A DNA stretch of 45,526 nt from an uncultured Eubacteriales bacterium (GTDB lineage Bacteria > Bacillota > Clostridia > Christensenellales > Aristaeellaceae): positions 1 to 45,526 of the forward strand of contig URUF01000015.1 in the NCBI GenBank assembly GCA_900550955.1, in the 5' to 3' direction. The notes below the pieces were generated by a model. That model ran no database searches. It worked only from the letters and a program-made list of their open reading frames with translations, and was not told the origin of the DNA. The position numbers and the translations under genes were made by a program. Below, piece after piece: positions 33,248 to 41,039 of this stretch. How positions within the stretch are numbered: position 1 is the first letter of the stretch; each line of letters starts with the position of its first letter.

Positions 33248-33557
33248 GGATTTGGAACCTCCCTTTTCCGGGGACGAAAAAAGCCTTTCGCCCCGACTGA
33301 CCGGGGCGAAAGGCCTGCCATTTTCCAAACCTTCCGCGGTACCACCCGCTTTGGACGTTTCCGTCCCACTCAAACAGGAAACCCGTTGATTTCCCCGCGC
33401 TATACCGGGCGCGCCCGTCCGCGCCTACTCGGGCTATGGGCCCTTTGGGACGGATGCTCAGGGGCGTTCTTCACCGGCCGAAGCCCGCCGCGTTTCCAGC
33501 GCCGGCGGCTCTCTTGGGAGCTTCGTGTGGCAGGCTACTCTCCCCATCATTGCCTTG
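33248..33557 (-). promoter_or_regulatory. T-box riboswitch leader (specifier GAA/AAC overlap) of aspS-gatC-gatA-gatB
   Basis: On the minus strand the conserved T-box GGGTGGTACCGCGG lies at 33334-33347, followed by the terminator at 33277-33314. Upstream a full Stem I can be drawn. GATG/CATC pair at the base, GGGG pairs with CCCC above a TGAG bulge (K-turn-like), then comes the specifier loop with the AGTA S-turn on its 5' side (33536-33539). Above it are the CAC/GTG and GAAGC/GCTTC helix, an AGAGA bulge and a GC-rich apical stem. The 3' side of the specifier loop reads AAGAACG. It contains GAAC at 33466-33469, so AAC (Asn) and GAA (Glu) overlap. Uncharged tRNA would favour antitermination. 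An AAC/GAA two-codon T-box has been reported for the transamidation operon of Clostridium acetobutylicum. Confidence 0.93.
33277..33314 (-). terminator. Regulated terminator of the T-box leader
   Basis: Perfect 13-bp stem GCCTTTCGCCCCG / CGGGGCGAAAGGC (as plus strand) with a 6-nt loop, followed on the minus strand by TTTTTTCG. It ends 30 nt before the aspS start codon. Confidence 0.92.
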
Positions 33558-33563
33558 TGCGGC

Positions 33564-33592
33564 ATTATACCGGGGAAAGAAGAAACTGTCAA
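33564..33592 (-). promoter_or_regulatory. Consensus promoter of the aspS-gatC operon
   Basis: Minus strand TTGACA (33587-33592), exactly 17 nt, TATAAT (33564-33569): perfect in both hexamers and spacing. Start near 33557, placing the T-box Stem I at the 5' end of the RNA. Confidence 0.93.
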
Positions 33593-33628
33593 GAGAAGCG
33601 GGCGCGCAAGACAAAAAAAGTGCAGGCT

Positions 33629-33657
33629 TTGCAAAAAGCGCGCGCGTGTGGTAGCAT
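33629..33657 (+). promoter_or_regulatory. Promoter of the MGMT-like gene
   Basis: TTGCAA (33629-33634), 17 nt, TAGCAT (33652-33657) with TGG before it (extended -10). It diverges from the aspS promoter, with about 36 bp between the two -35 elements. Confidence 0.5.
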
Positions 33658-33684
33658 AGCGCCACAGGCGAAGGGGGAGGGAAC

Positions 33685-33987
33685 ATGAGCGAGCTGTACG
33701 AACGCATTTACGCGGCGGTGCGCAGCATCCCGCCGGGACGGGCGGCTACCTATGGCCAGATAGCGCGCCAGGTGGGCAACCCGCGGCTTTCGCGCGTGGT
33801 GGGCTATGCCATGCGCACCGCGCCCGACGGCGTTCCCTGCCACCGGGTGGTGAACCGCCTGGGCGGGCTATGCGGCGCGTTTGAGCCGTGCGGCGCGCAA
33901 ACGCACCGCATGCTGCTGGAGATGGAGGGCGTGCCCTTCCGGGAGGACGGCACGGTGGATTTGCAGCGCTGCATGTGGGAGCCTTAA
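33685..33987 (+). CDS. Minimal MGMT-family DNA methyltransferase-type protein
   Basis: This 100-residue protein consists only of the DNA-binding/active-site domain of the O6-alkylguanine-DNA alkyltransferase family. It has the helix-turn-helix ATYGQIARQVGNPRLSRVVG and the active-site PCHRV with Cys52, followed by RLGGLCGAFEPCGAQTHR. The N-terminal RNase-H-like domain of Ogt/Ada is missing. Because the cysteine is present (alkyltransferase-like ATL proteins have Trp or Ala), suicide alkyl transfer from damaged guanine is possible. The ATG has GGGGGAGGG upstream. It is a single-gene unit. An ATL-like role in flagging lesions is the alternative. Confidence 0.88.
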   Translation: MSELYERIYAAVRSIPPGRAATYGQIARQVGNPRLSRVVGYAMRTAPDGVPCHRVVNRLGGLCGAFEPCGAQTHRMLLEMEGVPFREDGTVDLQRCMWEP

Positions 33988-34105
33988 TCCGCCGCGCCTG
34001 CGAGCGGCCGCCCATCCCGCGAAGCGTAAAACGGCGGGCGCTTGCGCACGAAGCGCACCGCTATATCCCCGCCGGACGGCGCGGCCTAAGAGATAAGGGC
34101 GCGCT

Positions 34106-34445
34106 GGCTTTGGCAGGCAAAGCCCCAGCCTGTCGATAAACCCATGGGAGGCTTGGAGGGCCGCAGCCCTCCAAGTGTAATCCGGCCCCAGCGACATGCG
34201 CGGTGGGGCCGGAAGCCTTGCGTAGCAAGGTTTCCTTACGCCGTTCGCCGCCCGGTGGGGCGGAGGGAAGCGGGTGCCCTGTGGGCACAACTGCCGAAGG
34301 CAGTTAGCGACCCGCAGCCGTGAGGTTTTACAAGCACGAAGCACGGCAGTGCTTCGTGCGCCGATAAAACCGAGGCGCAGCGAGTAGGCGAACGGCGCAA
34401 CTCTCAGCGGAAAAGATCGCCGCAGGCGAGCTTTTTCGACGGCCT
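34106..34445 (+). other. Gene-free array of near-perfect hairpins
   Basis: Between the MGMT-like gene and the next gene (33988-34532) I see no coding sequence. From 34106 on there is a chain of stems: GGCTTTG/CAAAGCC (34106-34124), CTTGGAGGGC/GCCCTCCAAG (34152-34175), CCGGCCCC/GGGGCCGG (34182-34212), CCTTGC/GCAAGG (34216-34230), TGCCC/GGGCA (34275-34287), AACTGCC/GGCAGTT (34289-34305), and GCGGG/CCCGC enclosing these two (34270-34315). Then come GCACGAAGCAC/GTGCTTCGTGC (34334-34359), nested inside GGTTTTA/TAAAACC (34324-34371), and the AAAAGATCGCC hairpin of the dispersed repeat. It could be a mosaic of mobile palindromic elements or a structured RNA. 33988-34105 shows nothing I can name. Confidence 0.75.
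34240..34445 (+). repeat. Dispersed structured repeat, copy 2 (enlarged)
   Basis: This shares with copy 1 the outer arms GCCGTTCGCC (34240-34249) and GGCGAACGGC (34387-34396), the CAGCGAGTAGGCG junction, and the tail with AAAAGATCGCC-GCA-GGCGAGCTTTTT and CGACGGCCT. The hairpin loop is enlarged by about 115 bp that itself folds into several stems. This suggests insertion of another palindromic element, or loss of it from copy 1. Confidence 0.8.
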
Positions 34446-34487
34446 GTGGCCTTGGCAGGCAAAGCCCTTCCCGTTTCTTGTAACTTG

Positions 34488-34496
34488 TGGTATAGT
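34488..34496 (+). promoter_or_regulatory. Extended -10 promoter of the small secreted protein gene
   Basis: TGG-TATAGT, with TATAGT at 34491-34496. No good -35 at 16-18 nt. The start codon follows about 36 nt later. Confidence 0.45.
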
Positions 34497-34532
34497 TTAA
34501 CATAGTTATTTTGCTTTTTGGAGGTGCTTTTT

Positions 34533-35138
34533 ATGAAAAAGCGGTTGTCCTTCGTTTTGATTTTCCTGTTGATCGCGCTAACCTGCTCGCCTGCCATGGC
34601 GAAGGGTTTCGCTATATCCTCCTTCCTTTCGGCGCTCGATAGCAACCTGGAAAGCAGCCTCGCCAGCGCCGGCCTGCTGCGCAAGGAGGATCTTGTCGCG
34701 TCCGACTATGCAAGCGACGGCGCCTTCAGGTATTTGATTTGCGGCCCCGATTCCAGCTTCCCTTCCTATAAGTGCTTCATTCAAACCACGTCCGATGGAA
34801 ACACTATCTCAAAATGCATTATCGTTGCCGACGATCCCTACACGTTCAACCTGGACGCGCCAATGCGCATCATATATGCGGGCTGTTTCTTTGAAACGGC
34901 CGTTGAGGCGATGGCTGCGTCGCTATCGCCAAGTGAAAAAGAGGACTTTTGCTGCACGTACTCCATGTATGTAGACAACGCCATGACGGACCCCTATGGC
35001 CCCTACAAGGATGAGATTCATGCTTGTGGAGATTATGTTTACGCCGTCGAGAGCTACGCCCGCAACAACGGGTATACCCCTTCAAGCATGACTGAATCGA
35101 TGCAAACATGGTGCAGCGTCATTTTTGCCTTGAAGTAA
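34533..35138 (+). CDS. Small secreted protein of unknown function
   Basis: This 201-residue protein has a clear signal peptide (MKKRLSFVLIFLLIALTCS, cleavage after AMA). The mature part has six cysteines spread over the length (in LICGP, YKCFIQ, SKCII, AGCFFE, DFCCTYS, HACGD and TWCSV, counting the vicinal pair), so disulfides are possible. No domain is recognised. The start ATG has GGAGG 8 nt upstream. Its codon use is less GC-biased and more mixed than its neighbours, and it stands right after the hairpin array. Both are compatible with recent acquisition. Downstream to 35205 only a weak CCCC/GGGG hairpin is seen. Confidence 0.75.
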   Translation: MKKRLSFVLIFLLIALTCSPAMAKGFAISSFLSALDSNLESSLASAGLLRKEDLVASDYASDGAFRYLICGPDSSFPSYKCFIQTTSDGNTISKCIIVADDPYTFNLDAPMRIIYAGCFFETAVEAMAASLSPSEKEDFCCTYSMYVDNAMTDPYGPYKDEIHACGDYVYAVESYARNNGYTPSSMTESMQTWCSVIFALK

Positions 35139-35205
35139 AATAGTTTTATCCAGAAAGCGGCTTTAGCGCACAGGGTATATCCCCCAAAGGGGCACGGGCC
35201 TGGCC

Positions 35206-36123
35206 TTACCCCGCCGCGCTTCCATCCACCTTCCCGGCGGCGGCCAGGTACAGCCCCAGGCCCGCGAGCGTGAGCGCGCCGCCCAGCATGACCGGCCAGG
35301 AGGGAATTTCGCCAAAGAGCAGCATGCTAAAGACCATCGCGCCCACGGGCTCGCCCAGCAGCGCGAAGCTTACCACGTTGGCCGATACGCCGGAGAGCGC
35401 GTAGGCGAACACCGCATGCCCCAAAAGCGTGCTGCCGATGATAAGGCCCGCCATGTAGGGCAGCGCGCCCGCGGGCATATGAAAGCCGCCGCCAAAGGGC
35501 AGGCAGGCCGTGAGCAGGATGGCCGTAACCAGGTACAGCGCCGGGGTGTAAATTTCTGCAGCCAGCGTTTGGCGAATCCGGCGGCCTGTGAGCCAATGCG
35601 CGGCCATGAACACCGCCCCGGCCAGCGCCAGAAGGTTGCTTTTCAGCGCCTCGCCTGCGGCGGCCCGCGTTTGCTGGCCCATCATGCCGGCCAGGGCGAT
35701 GGTCACGGCCCCAAGCAAAGCAAGCAACGCCCCCGGCACGGCCCGGCGGGGCGTTTTTTCGTGAAAGAGCAGGTAGCTGAACAAGGCCACAAACAACGGC
35801 TGCGTGCATACCAGCGCCACGGAGGCAAAGGTGCTGGCCCCCGTGAGCGAGGTGATCCACGTAAGATAGTGCGCCGCCAAAAATGCGGCGGAAAGCGTGG
35901 TGAGCAGCCACTCGCCCCGCGAGGCGCGAAACGGCAGGCGCTTTCTAACGCACTGGCGCACCTCAAAGGGCAATAGCAAAACCGCCGCGCCCAGCATGCG
36001 CAAAAGGGCTACCGATAGGGGCGTAGCGCCCGCGTTAAGCGCGCCCTTTACCATGGGGCCGGAATAGCTGACCATGCATACCGCAAACACGATCAGCGCC
36101 ATGGAGGAATGCTTTGTTTTCAT
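35206..36123 (-). CDS. EamA/DMT-family transporter
   Basis: This 305-residue inner-membrane protein has ten predicted helices in two EamA repeats. The first repeat contains STFASVALVCTQPLFVALFSYL, and the second VVSFALLGEPVGAMVFSMLLFGE with the usual E-P near the ninth helix. The family exports amino acids, nucleosides or other small metabolites; the substrate is not readable. The ATG at 36123 is chosen (AAAGGCGG about 9 nt upstream, weak); a TTG at 36129 is an alternative. It follows the DUF5131 gene after 15 nt, so it probably belongs to the mnmG transcript. Confidence 0.9.
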   Translation of the reverse strand: MKTKHSSMALIVFAVCMVSYSGPMVKGALNAGATPLSVALLRMLGAAVLLLPFEVRQCVRKRLPFRASRGEWLLTTLSAAFLAAHYLTWITSLTGASTFASVALVCTQPLFVALFSYLLFHEKTPRRAVPGALLALLGAVTIALAGMMGQQTRAAAGEALKSNLLALAGAVFMAAHWLTGRRIRQTLAAEIYTPALYLVTAILLTACLPFGGGFHMPAGALPYMAGLIIGSTLLGHAVFAYALSGVSANVVSFALLGEPVGAMVFSMLLFGEIPSWPVMLGGALTLAGLGLYLAAAGKVDGSAAG

Positions 36124-36138
36124 ACGCAAACGCCGCCT

Positions 36139-36846
36139 TTAGCAATCGATTCCGGCGCGCCTGGCCTGGCGGGTCAGCTCGCGCACGCTTAGGGTATAGG
36201 CTTTTCCGTCCTTGAGGAAATGCGTGCCGCACTGGCGGAAGGTAAAGCGCACGCCCTGCGCCAGGCATTGCCCACGCAGCGCGAGCACCCAGGCGTAGTC
36301 CAGCGGGCGGGCCTCGGGGCCGGATTCGCCGCCCGCGACCACGCCCTCCACGCCCTTTAGGTACGGCGACAGGTCAATAGGCCCGATCATGGGCTGGCAA
36401 ATGATTTGCCGGTGCTTGAGCGCAAGCGCGGAAAAGAGGGGCAGGCGCTCGTCCGCACGGCGCTGGTTTTCCACCGTGCAGCAAACGGTTACATTGTCCC
36501 AGCCGTCGCCCCAGTCCGGCGGCAGGCATTGCGCCAGGCGGTGGATGCGCTTTGTCAGGAACAGAAAATGCAAATCGGGCCGTTCGCGCATCATGCGCCA
36601 GCAGTCGGGCCGCCATCCGTCCGCTTCCTCAATAAGGAAATCGGTGGAAAAACACAGGTACACCGTTTGATCCGGCTTCATTTTGTACGCGCCAGAGGCG
36701 GTTTTGGCCACGGGCGCGTCAAACCCGGGCAGCCGCACGATGCGGCCGGTATCCACGCCGCGCTTTTGATCGCCCCTGTGGATATAGCAAAATTGGCAGC
36801 CCTCGCTGTACTTATGGCAGCCGCGCCAGGGGTTCCACATGGCCAT
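36139..36846 (-). CDS. DUF5131 family protein (phage Gp37/Gp68-like)
   Basis: This 235-residue protein begins MAMWNPWRGCHKYSEGCQFC. The cysteines C10, C17 and C20 form the conserved N-terminal cluster of DUF5131, which is radical-SAM-like in sequence. Further family segments are FLTKRIHRLAQCLPPDW, QPMIGPIDLSPYL and VVAGGESGPEARPLDYAWV. The biochemical function is unknown, although an iron-sulfur/SAM enzyme is plausible. The ATG at 36846 comes 3 nt after the mnmG stop, with GGAGGGAG 11 nt upstream. Family members occur on phages and chromosomes alike. I see no other phage gene here. Confidence 0.9.
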   Translation of the reverse strand: MAMWNPWRGCHKYSEGCQFCYIHRGDQKRGVDTGRIVRLPGFDAPVAKTASGAYKMKPDQTVYLCFSTDFLIEEADGWRPDCWRMMRERPDLHFLFLTKRIHRLAQCLPPDWGDGWDNVTVCCTVENQRRADERLPLFSALALKHRQIICQPMIGPIDLSPYLKGVEGVVAGGESGPEARPLDYAWVLALRGQCLAQGVRFTFRQCGTHFLKDGKAYTLSVRELTRQARRAGIDC

Positions 36847-36849
36847 GGC

Positions 36850-38757
36850 TCAGTTTTCTCCCTCCTGGCGGCTTTGGCCGTTCAGGCGCTTGAGCCATAC
36901 CATCAGCACCGCGATATCGGCGGGGTTTACGCCGGGGATGCGCCCAGCCTGGCTCAAGCTTTGGGGCCGCTTGAGGCTGAGCTTTTGCCGGGCCTCGATG
37001 CGCAGGCTTTCAATGGCGTTATAATCCACGTCATCAGGGATGCGCCAGTCCTCCATGGCGCGGGCGCGGGCCACCTGCGCCCGCTGCTTTTGCAGATAGC
37101 CGTCATACTTGACGTTGAGCTCGGCCTGGGTGCGCGCGTCCGGCGCGTAGGCGGCAAGCCCGGGGCACAGCGCCTCCAGCGCGTTTAGATCAATGGCGGG
37201 GCGGCGCAGAAGCTCCTCGGCGGTGAGGGTAACGGCCGTTACGGGCTGGCCGTGCGCCGCAAGCCACGCGTCGCGCTCGGGCGCGGCGGGTAGCTTCCAT
37301 TGGCGCAGCGCCTGCTGAAGCGCCTCGGCACCCGCGCGCTTTTCCTCCATCAGGGCCATGCGCCGGTCGCTGGCCAGGCCGCGCGCGTGGCTTAGGGCGG
37401 TCAGGCGCAAATCGGCGTTATCCTGCCGCAGCAGCAGGCGGTATTCGCTGCGGCTGGTCATCATGCGGTAGGGCTCGTCCGTGCCCTTGACCACCAGGTC
37501 GTCCACCATTACGCCGATATAGCCCATATCGCGCGTGATGATGAGGGGCTCCCGCTCCAGCAGCCAGCAGGCGGCGTTGATACCGGCCAGCAGCCCCTGG
37601 GCGGCGGCCTCCTCGTAGCCGGAGGTGCCGTTGACCTGCCCGGCAAAATACAATCCAGGGATGCGGCGGCTGCCCAGGGTGAGGGCAAGCTCGGTGGAAT
37701 CGATGCAGTCGTATTCGATGGCGTAGGCCAGGCGGGTGAGCTGGCAGCGCTCCAGGCCGCGCACCGTGCGGTACATGGCCCACTGCACGCTTTCCGGCAG
37801 GCTTGAGCTCATGCCCTGCACATACCATTCCGGGCTGGACAGGCCCTCCGGCTCCAAAAAAAGCTGGTGGCGGTCCTTATCGGCGAAGCGGCGCACCTTA
37901 TCCTCAATGCTGGGGCAGTAGCGCGCGCCGGTGCCCTTGATATCGCCCCGCACCATGGGGGAGAGGTGCAGGTTTTCCCGGATGATGCGGTGGGTTTCCT
38001 CGTTGGTGTAGGTGAGGTAGCACAGGGCGCGGTTTTCCAGCGGATAGCGCACGCCGGTATTCGGCTCCTGCGCCACGGTGAGAAAGGAGAAGGGAACGAT
38101 AGGGTCGTCGCCCGGCTGGGGCTCCATCCTGTCAAAATCAATGCTGCGCACGTCCACGCGGGCGGGCGTGCCGGTTTTAAAGCGCCTTAAGGCAAAGCCC
38201 AGCTCCGTAAGCGACTGGGACAGCCCCTCCGCGCGCAAAAGACCCTGCGGGCCGCTGTTTTTGCTGTACTCCCCAATGATGATACGGCTTTTGAGATATA
38301 CGCCGCCGCACACCACGCACGCCCGGCAGACAAGCGTTGCGCCGGTCATGGTGCGCACGCCGCTTACCGCGCCGTTTTGGGTGAGAATATCCATGGCCTC
38401 CCCCTGCCGCACGGTAAGGTTGGGCGTTTGAAACAGCGTGGAAAGCATATCCTCATGGTAACGGCGCTTATCCGCCTGGGCGCGCAGGCTGTGCACCGCG
38501 GGGCCCTTGCCCCGGTTGAGCATGCGGCTTTGCAGGAAGGTACGGTCAATGGCGATGCCCATCTGCCCGCCCAACGCGTCCAGCTCGCGCACCAAATGGC
38601 CCTTGCCCGTGCCGCCGATGGCGGGGTTGCAGGGCATAAGGGCCACGCTGTTTAAATCCAGGGTGAGCAAAAGGGTGCTCACGCCCATGCGCGCGGCGGC
38701 CAGCGCGGCCTCGCAGCCGGCGTGCCCCGCGCCAATTACAATAAGGTCGTACCGCAT
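36850..38757 (-). CDS. mnmG: tRNA uridine-5-carboxymethylaminomethyl modification enzyme MnmG (GidA)
   Basis: This 635-residue FAD enzyme works with MnmE to build cmnm5U at tRNA wobble position 34. Features are the N-terminal dinucleotide-binding GAGHAGCEAALAAARMG, the GGTGKGHLVRELDALGG segment, CGGVYLKSRI, the GidA signature GTGARYCPSIEDKVRRF and GLYFAGQVNGTSGYEEAAAQ, and a helical C-terminus with IPGVNPADIAVLMVWL. The ATG at 38757 has GGGAGG 7 nt upstream; the frame stays open to 38805 without support. MnmE, its usual neighbour near the origin, is not in this window. It heads a likely operon with DUF5131 and the EamA gene. Confidence 0.96.
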   Translation of the reverse strand: MRYDLIVIGAGHAGCEAALAAARMGVSTLLLTLDLNSVALMPCNPAIGGTGKGHLVRELDALGGQMGIAIDRTFLQSRMLNRGKGPAVHSLRAQADKRRYHEDMLSTLFQTPNLTVRQGEAMDILTQNGAVSGVRTMTGATLVCRACVVCGGVYLKSRIIIGEYSKNSGPQGLLRAEGLSQSLTELGFALRRFKTGTPARVDVRSIDFDRMEPQPGDDPIVPFSFLTVAQEPNTGVRYPLENRALCYLTYTNEETHRIIRENLHLSPMVRGDIKGTGARYCPSIEDKVRRFADKDRHQLFLEPEGLSSPEWYVQGMSSSLPESVQWAMYRTVRGLERCQLTRLAYAIEYDCIDSTELALTLGSRRIPGLYFAGQVNGTSGYEEAAAQGLLAGINAACWLLEREPLIITRDMGYIGVMVDDLVVKGTDEPYRMMTSRSEYRLLLRQDNADLRLTALSHARGLASDRRMALMEEKRAGAEALQQALRQWKLPAAPERDAWLAAHGQPVTAVTLTAEELLRRPAIDLNALEALCPGLAAYAPDARTQAELNVKYDGYLQKQRAQVARARAMEDWRIPDDVDYNAIESLRIEARQKLSLKRPQSLSQAGRIPGVNPADIAVLMVWLKRLNGQSRQEGEN

Positions 38758-38796
38758 ATGCATGCCTCCCGGGCGCGCGAAAAAAGCGCCCGTTGC

Positions 38797-38825
38797 AGAA
38801 TACACGAAACGACCTTATTTTGCAA
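38797..38825 (-). promoter_or_regulatory. Promoter of mnmG
   Basis: Minus strand TTGCAA (38820-38825), 17 nt, TATTCT (38797-38802). Just downstream GGGCGC-TTTTTTCGC-GCGCCC (near 38771-38792) can form a hairpin that could end the upstream carboxypeptidase transcript, but its T run lies in the loop. Confidence 0.5.
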
Positions 38826-38840
38826 TACCTTAGCGGCCCG

Positions 38841-40118
38841 TTACTCCACCTGGCCCAGATATTCCTCCAAACACAGGTTGCGGTTTCGCATGTCGGTGCT
38901 GTGCGGCAAGCCCACATAGCGGATATGCCAGCACTCGGCAATGAAGCCGGTGATTTTTTCCTTATCCTCCTGGTAGCGGATGATGAAGCCGTAATCCCAG
39001 CAGTTTTTGTGCAGCCACTTTTGCTGCGGGGTGCCCTTGAAGGAGGTGCCCGCCACCGTGATATCAAAGGCCAGGCCGGTATGGTGCTCGCTGGTGCCGG
39101 GGTCGGCCACGGTGTTGCGCGTGGCGGAAACGGCCTTTTCCCGGCTGAAGCCCTGGCTTAGGTACTCCTGCACCTGCTTGTCAAACAGGGATTGCTGATA
39201 TTCGTAGCTGCGGTAGGCGGCGCTGATCTGCCAGCCGGTTACGCCGTCGGCTACGGCGGCCTCGAACAGTTTGATCAGCGCGTTTACGGCGGCGCGGTCG
39301 CCCTCCATGCTGCTGCCCTTTACTGTTACAAGGGAGGAGGGGAGCACATTTTTGAGCACCACCAAGTCGCGCGGCTTGTAGCCGGCCTCAATGGGATGCG
39401 TGCGGTTGACCAAAACGGGCAGCTGCGCGGGATCGGGCGTGGGCGTTACGGTAACGGTTTTTGCCTGGCCGCTGTATAAAAGGGCGAAGGTTTTTTGGGC
39501 GGCCACGCCGTCCACCTCCAACCCGCCCTGGCTTTGGAACAGGCGCACGGCTTCCTCCGTGCCGCCGCCAAAAGCCCCGTCCACGTCGCCGCTGTAATAG
39601 CCCAATTCCTTTAGCCGCTGCTGCATTTCGCGCACGGCCTCGCCGCTGTCGCCCTTTTTGAGCAGCGAGGCGGCTGCCGTGGGCGTAGGCGTGGGCACGA
39701 AGGTTTGCGCCGTGGAGGCGTATACCTGGCTTAGCGTGGCCTCGCCCGCGACGCCGTCGCTGGTAAGGCCGTGCTGCGCCTGGAACAGCTTGACCGCCTC
39801 GGCCGTGCCCTGGCCGTACTGGCCGTCCAGCTCGCCTGCATAGTAGCCAAGCGCCTGTAACCGCTCCTGCAAGCGGCGCACCTCGTCCCCTCTCACGCCG
39901 GTTTTGAGCAGCGGGGAGGTGGGGGCCGGGGTGTTGTTGGGGTCCAGCGTTACGCGCAGCATGCTGCGCACGTCCGCGGTGGGCGTGGGGCTGGCGGCCA
40001 GCTCGGTTTGCAGGGTGCGGTAGCTATCCAGCGTGCGCGGCAAAAGCGCCGCGCATGCCGCAACCGCGCCTAAAAGCACCGCGCATAGCACGATCACAAC
40101 CGGTTTAACGGGTTTCAT
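38841..40118 (-). CDS. VanY-type D-alanyl-D-alanine carboxypeptidase with two peptidoglycan-binding domains
   Basis: This 425-residue exported enzyme trims D-Ala from cell-wall stem peptides. An N-terminal membrane anchor (about 7-27) is followed by a Thr/Pro-rich linker and two PG_binding_1 domains (about 70-132 and 150-213), each with the RLQxLGYYxGxxDGxxGxGT pattern. A second TPTP-rich linker leads to a peptidase M15B domain. Zinc ligands are visible as His345 and Asp352 in SEHHTGLAFD, and Glu395/His398 in ECWH. The ATG at 40118 has AGGAG 7 nt upstream, 3 nt after the nucleotidyltransferase stop. In this context it is a housekeeping enzyme. No vanA/vanH-type gene is near, so vancomycin resistance is not implied. 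Confidence 0.93.
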   Translation of the reverse strand: MKPVKPVVIVLCAVLLGAVAACAALLPRTLDSYRTLQTELAASPTPTADVRSMLRVTLDPNNTPAPTSPLLKTGVRGDEVRRLQERLQALGYYAGELDGQYGQGTAEAVKLFQAQHGLTSDGVAGEATLSQVYASTAQTFVPTPTPTAAASLLKKGDSGEAVREMQQRLKELGYYSGDVDGAFGGGTEEAVRLFQSQGGLEVDGVAAQKTFALLYSGQAKTVTVTPTPDPAQLPVLVNRTHPIEAGYKPRDLVVLKNVLPSSLVTVKGSSMEGDRAAVNALIKLFEAAVADGVTGWQISAAYRSYEYQQSLFDKQVQEYLSQGFSREKAVSATRNTVADPGTSEHHTGLAFDITVAGTSFKGTPQQKWLHKNCWDYGFIIRYQEDKEKITGFIAECWHIRYVGLPHSTDMRNRNLCLEEYLGQVE

Positions 40119-40121
40119 GGC

Positions 40122-41038
<917 letters not shown>

Positions 41039-41039
<1 letters not shown>

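Noticed and set aside
33248..33373. Longer AspRS start at 33373
   Set aside because: It lies inside the T-box antiterminator and terminator; the ATG at 33247 has GGGAGG and begins at the family start.
34106..34445. CRISPR array
   Set aside because: The palindromes differ from each other, have no constant spacer length, and no cas gene is near.
36139..36846. Prophage remnant signalled by the Gp37/Gp68-like DUF5131 gene
   Set aside because: No other phage gene, integrase or att site is visible, and it is tightly linked to mnmG.
38841..40118. Vancomycin-resistance determinant
   Set aside because: The domain is VanY-type, but no vanHAX, vanRS or other resistance genes accompany it; such carboxypeptidases are common wall enzymes.
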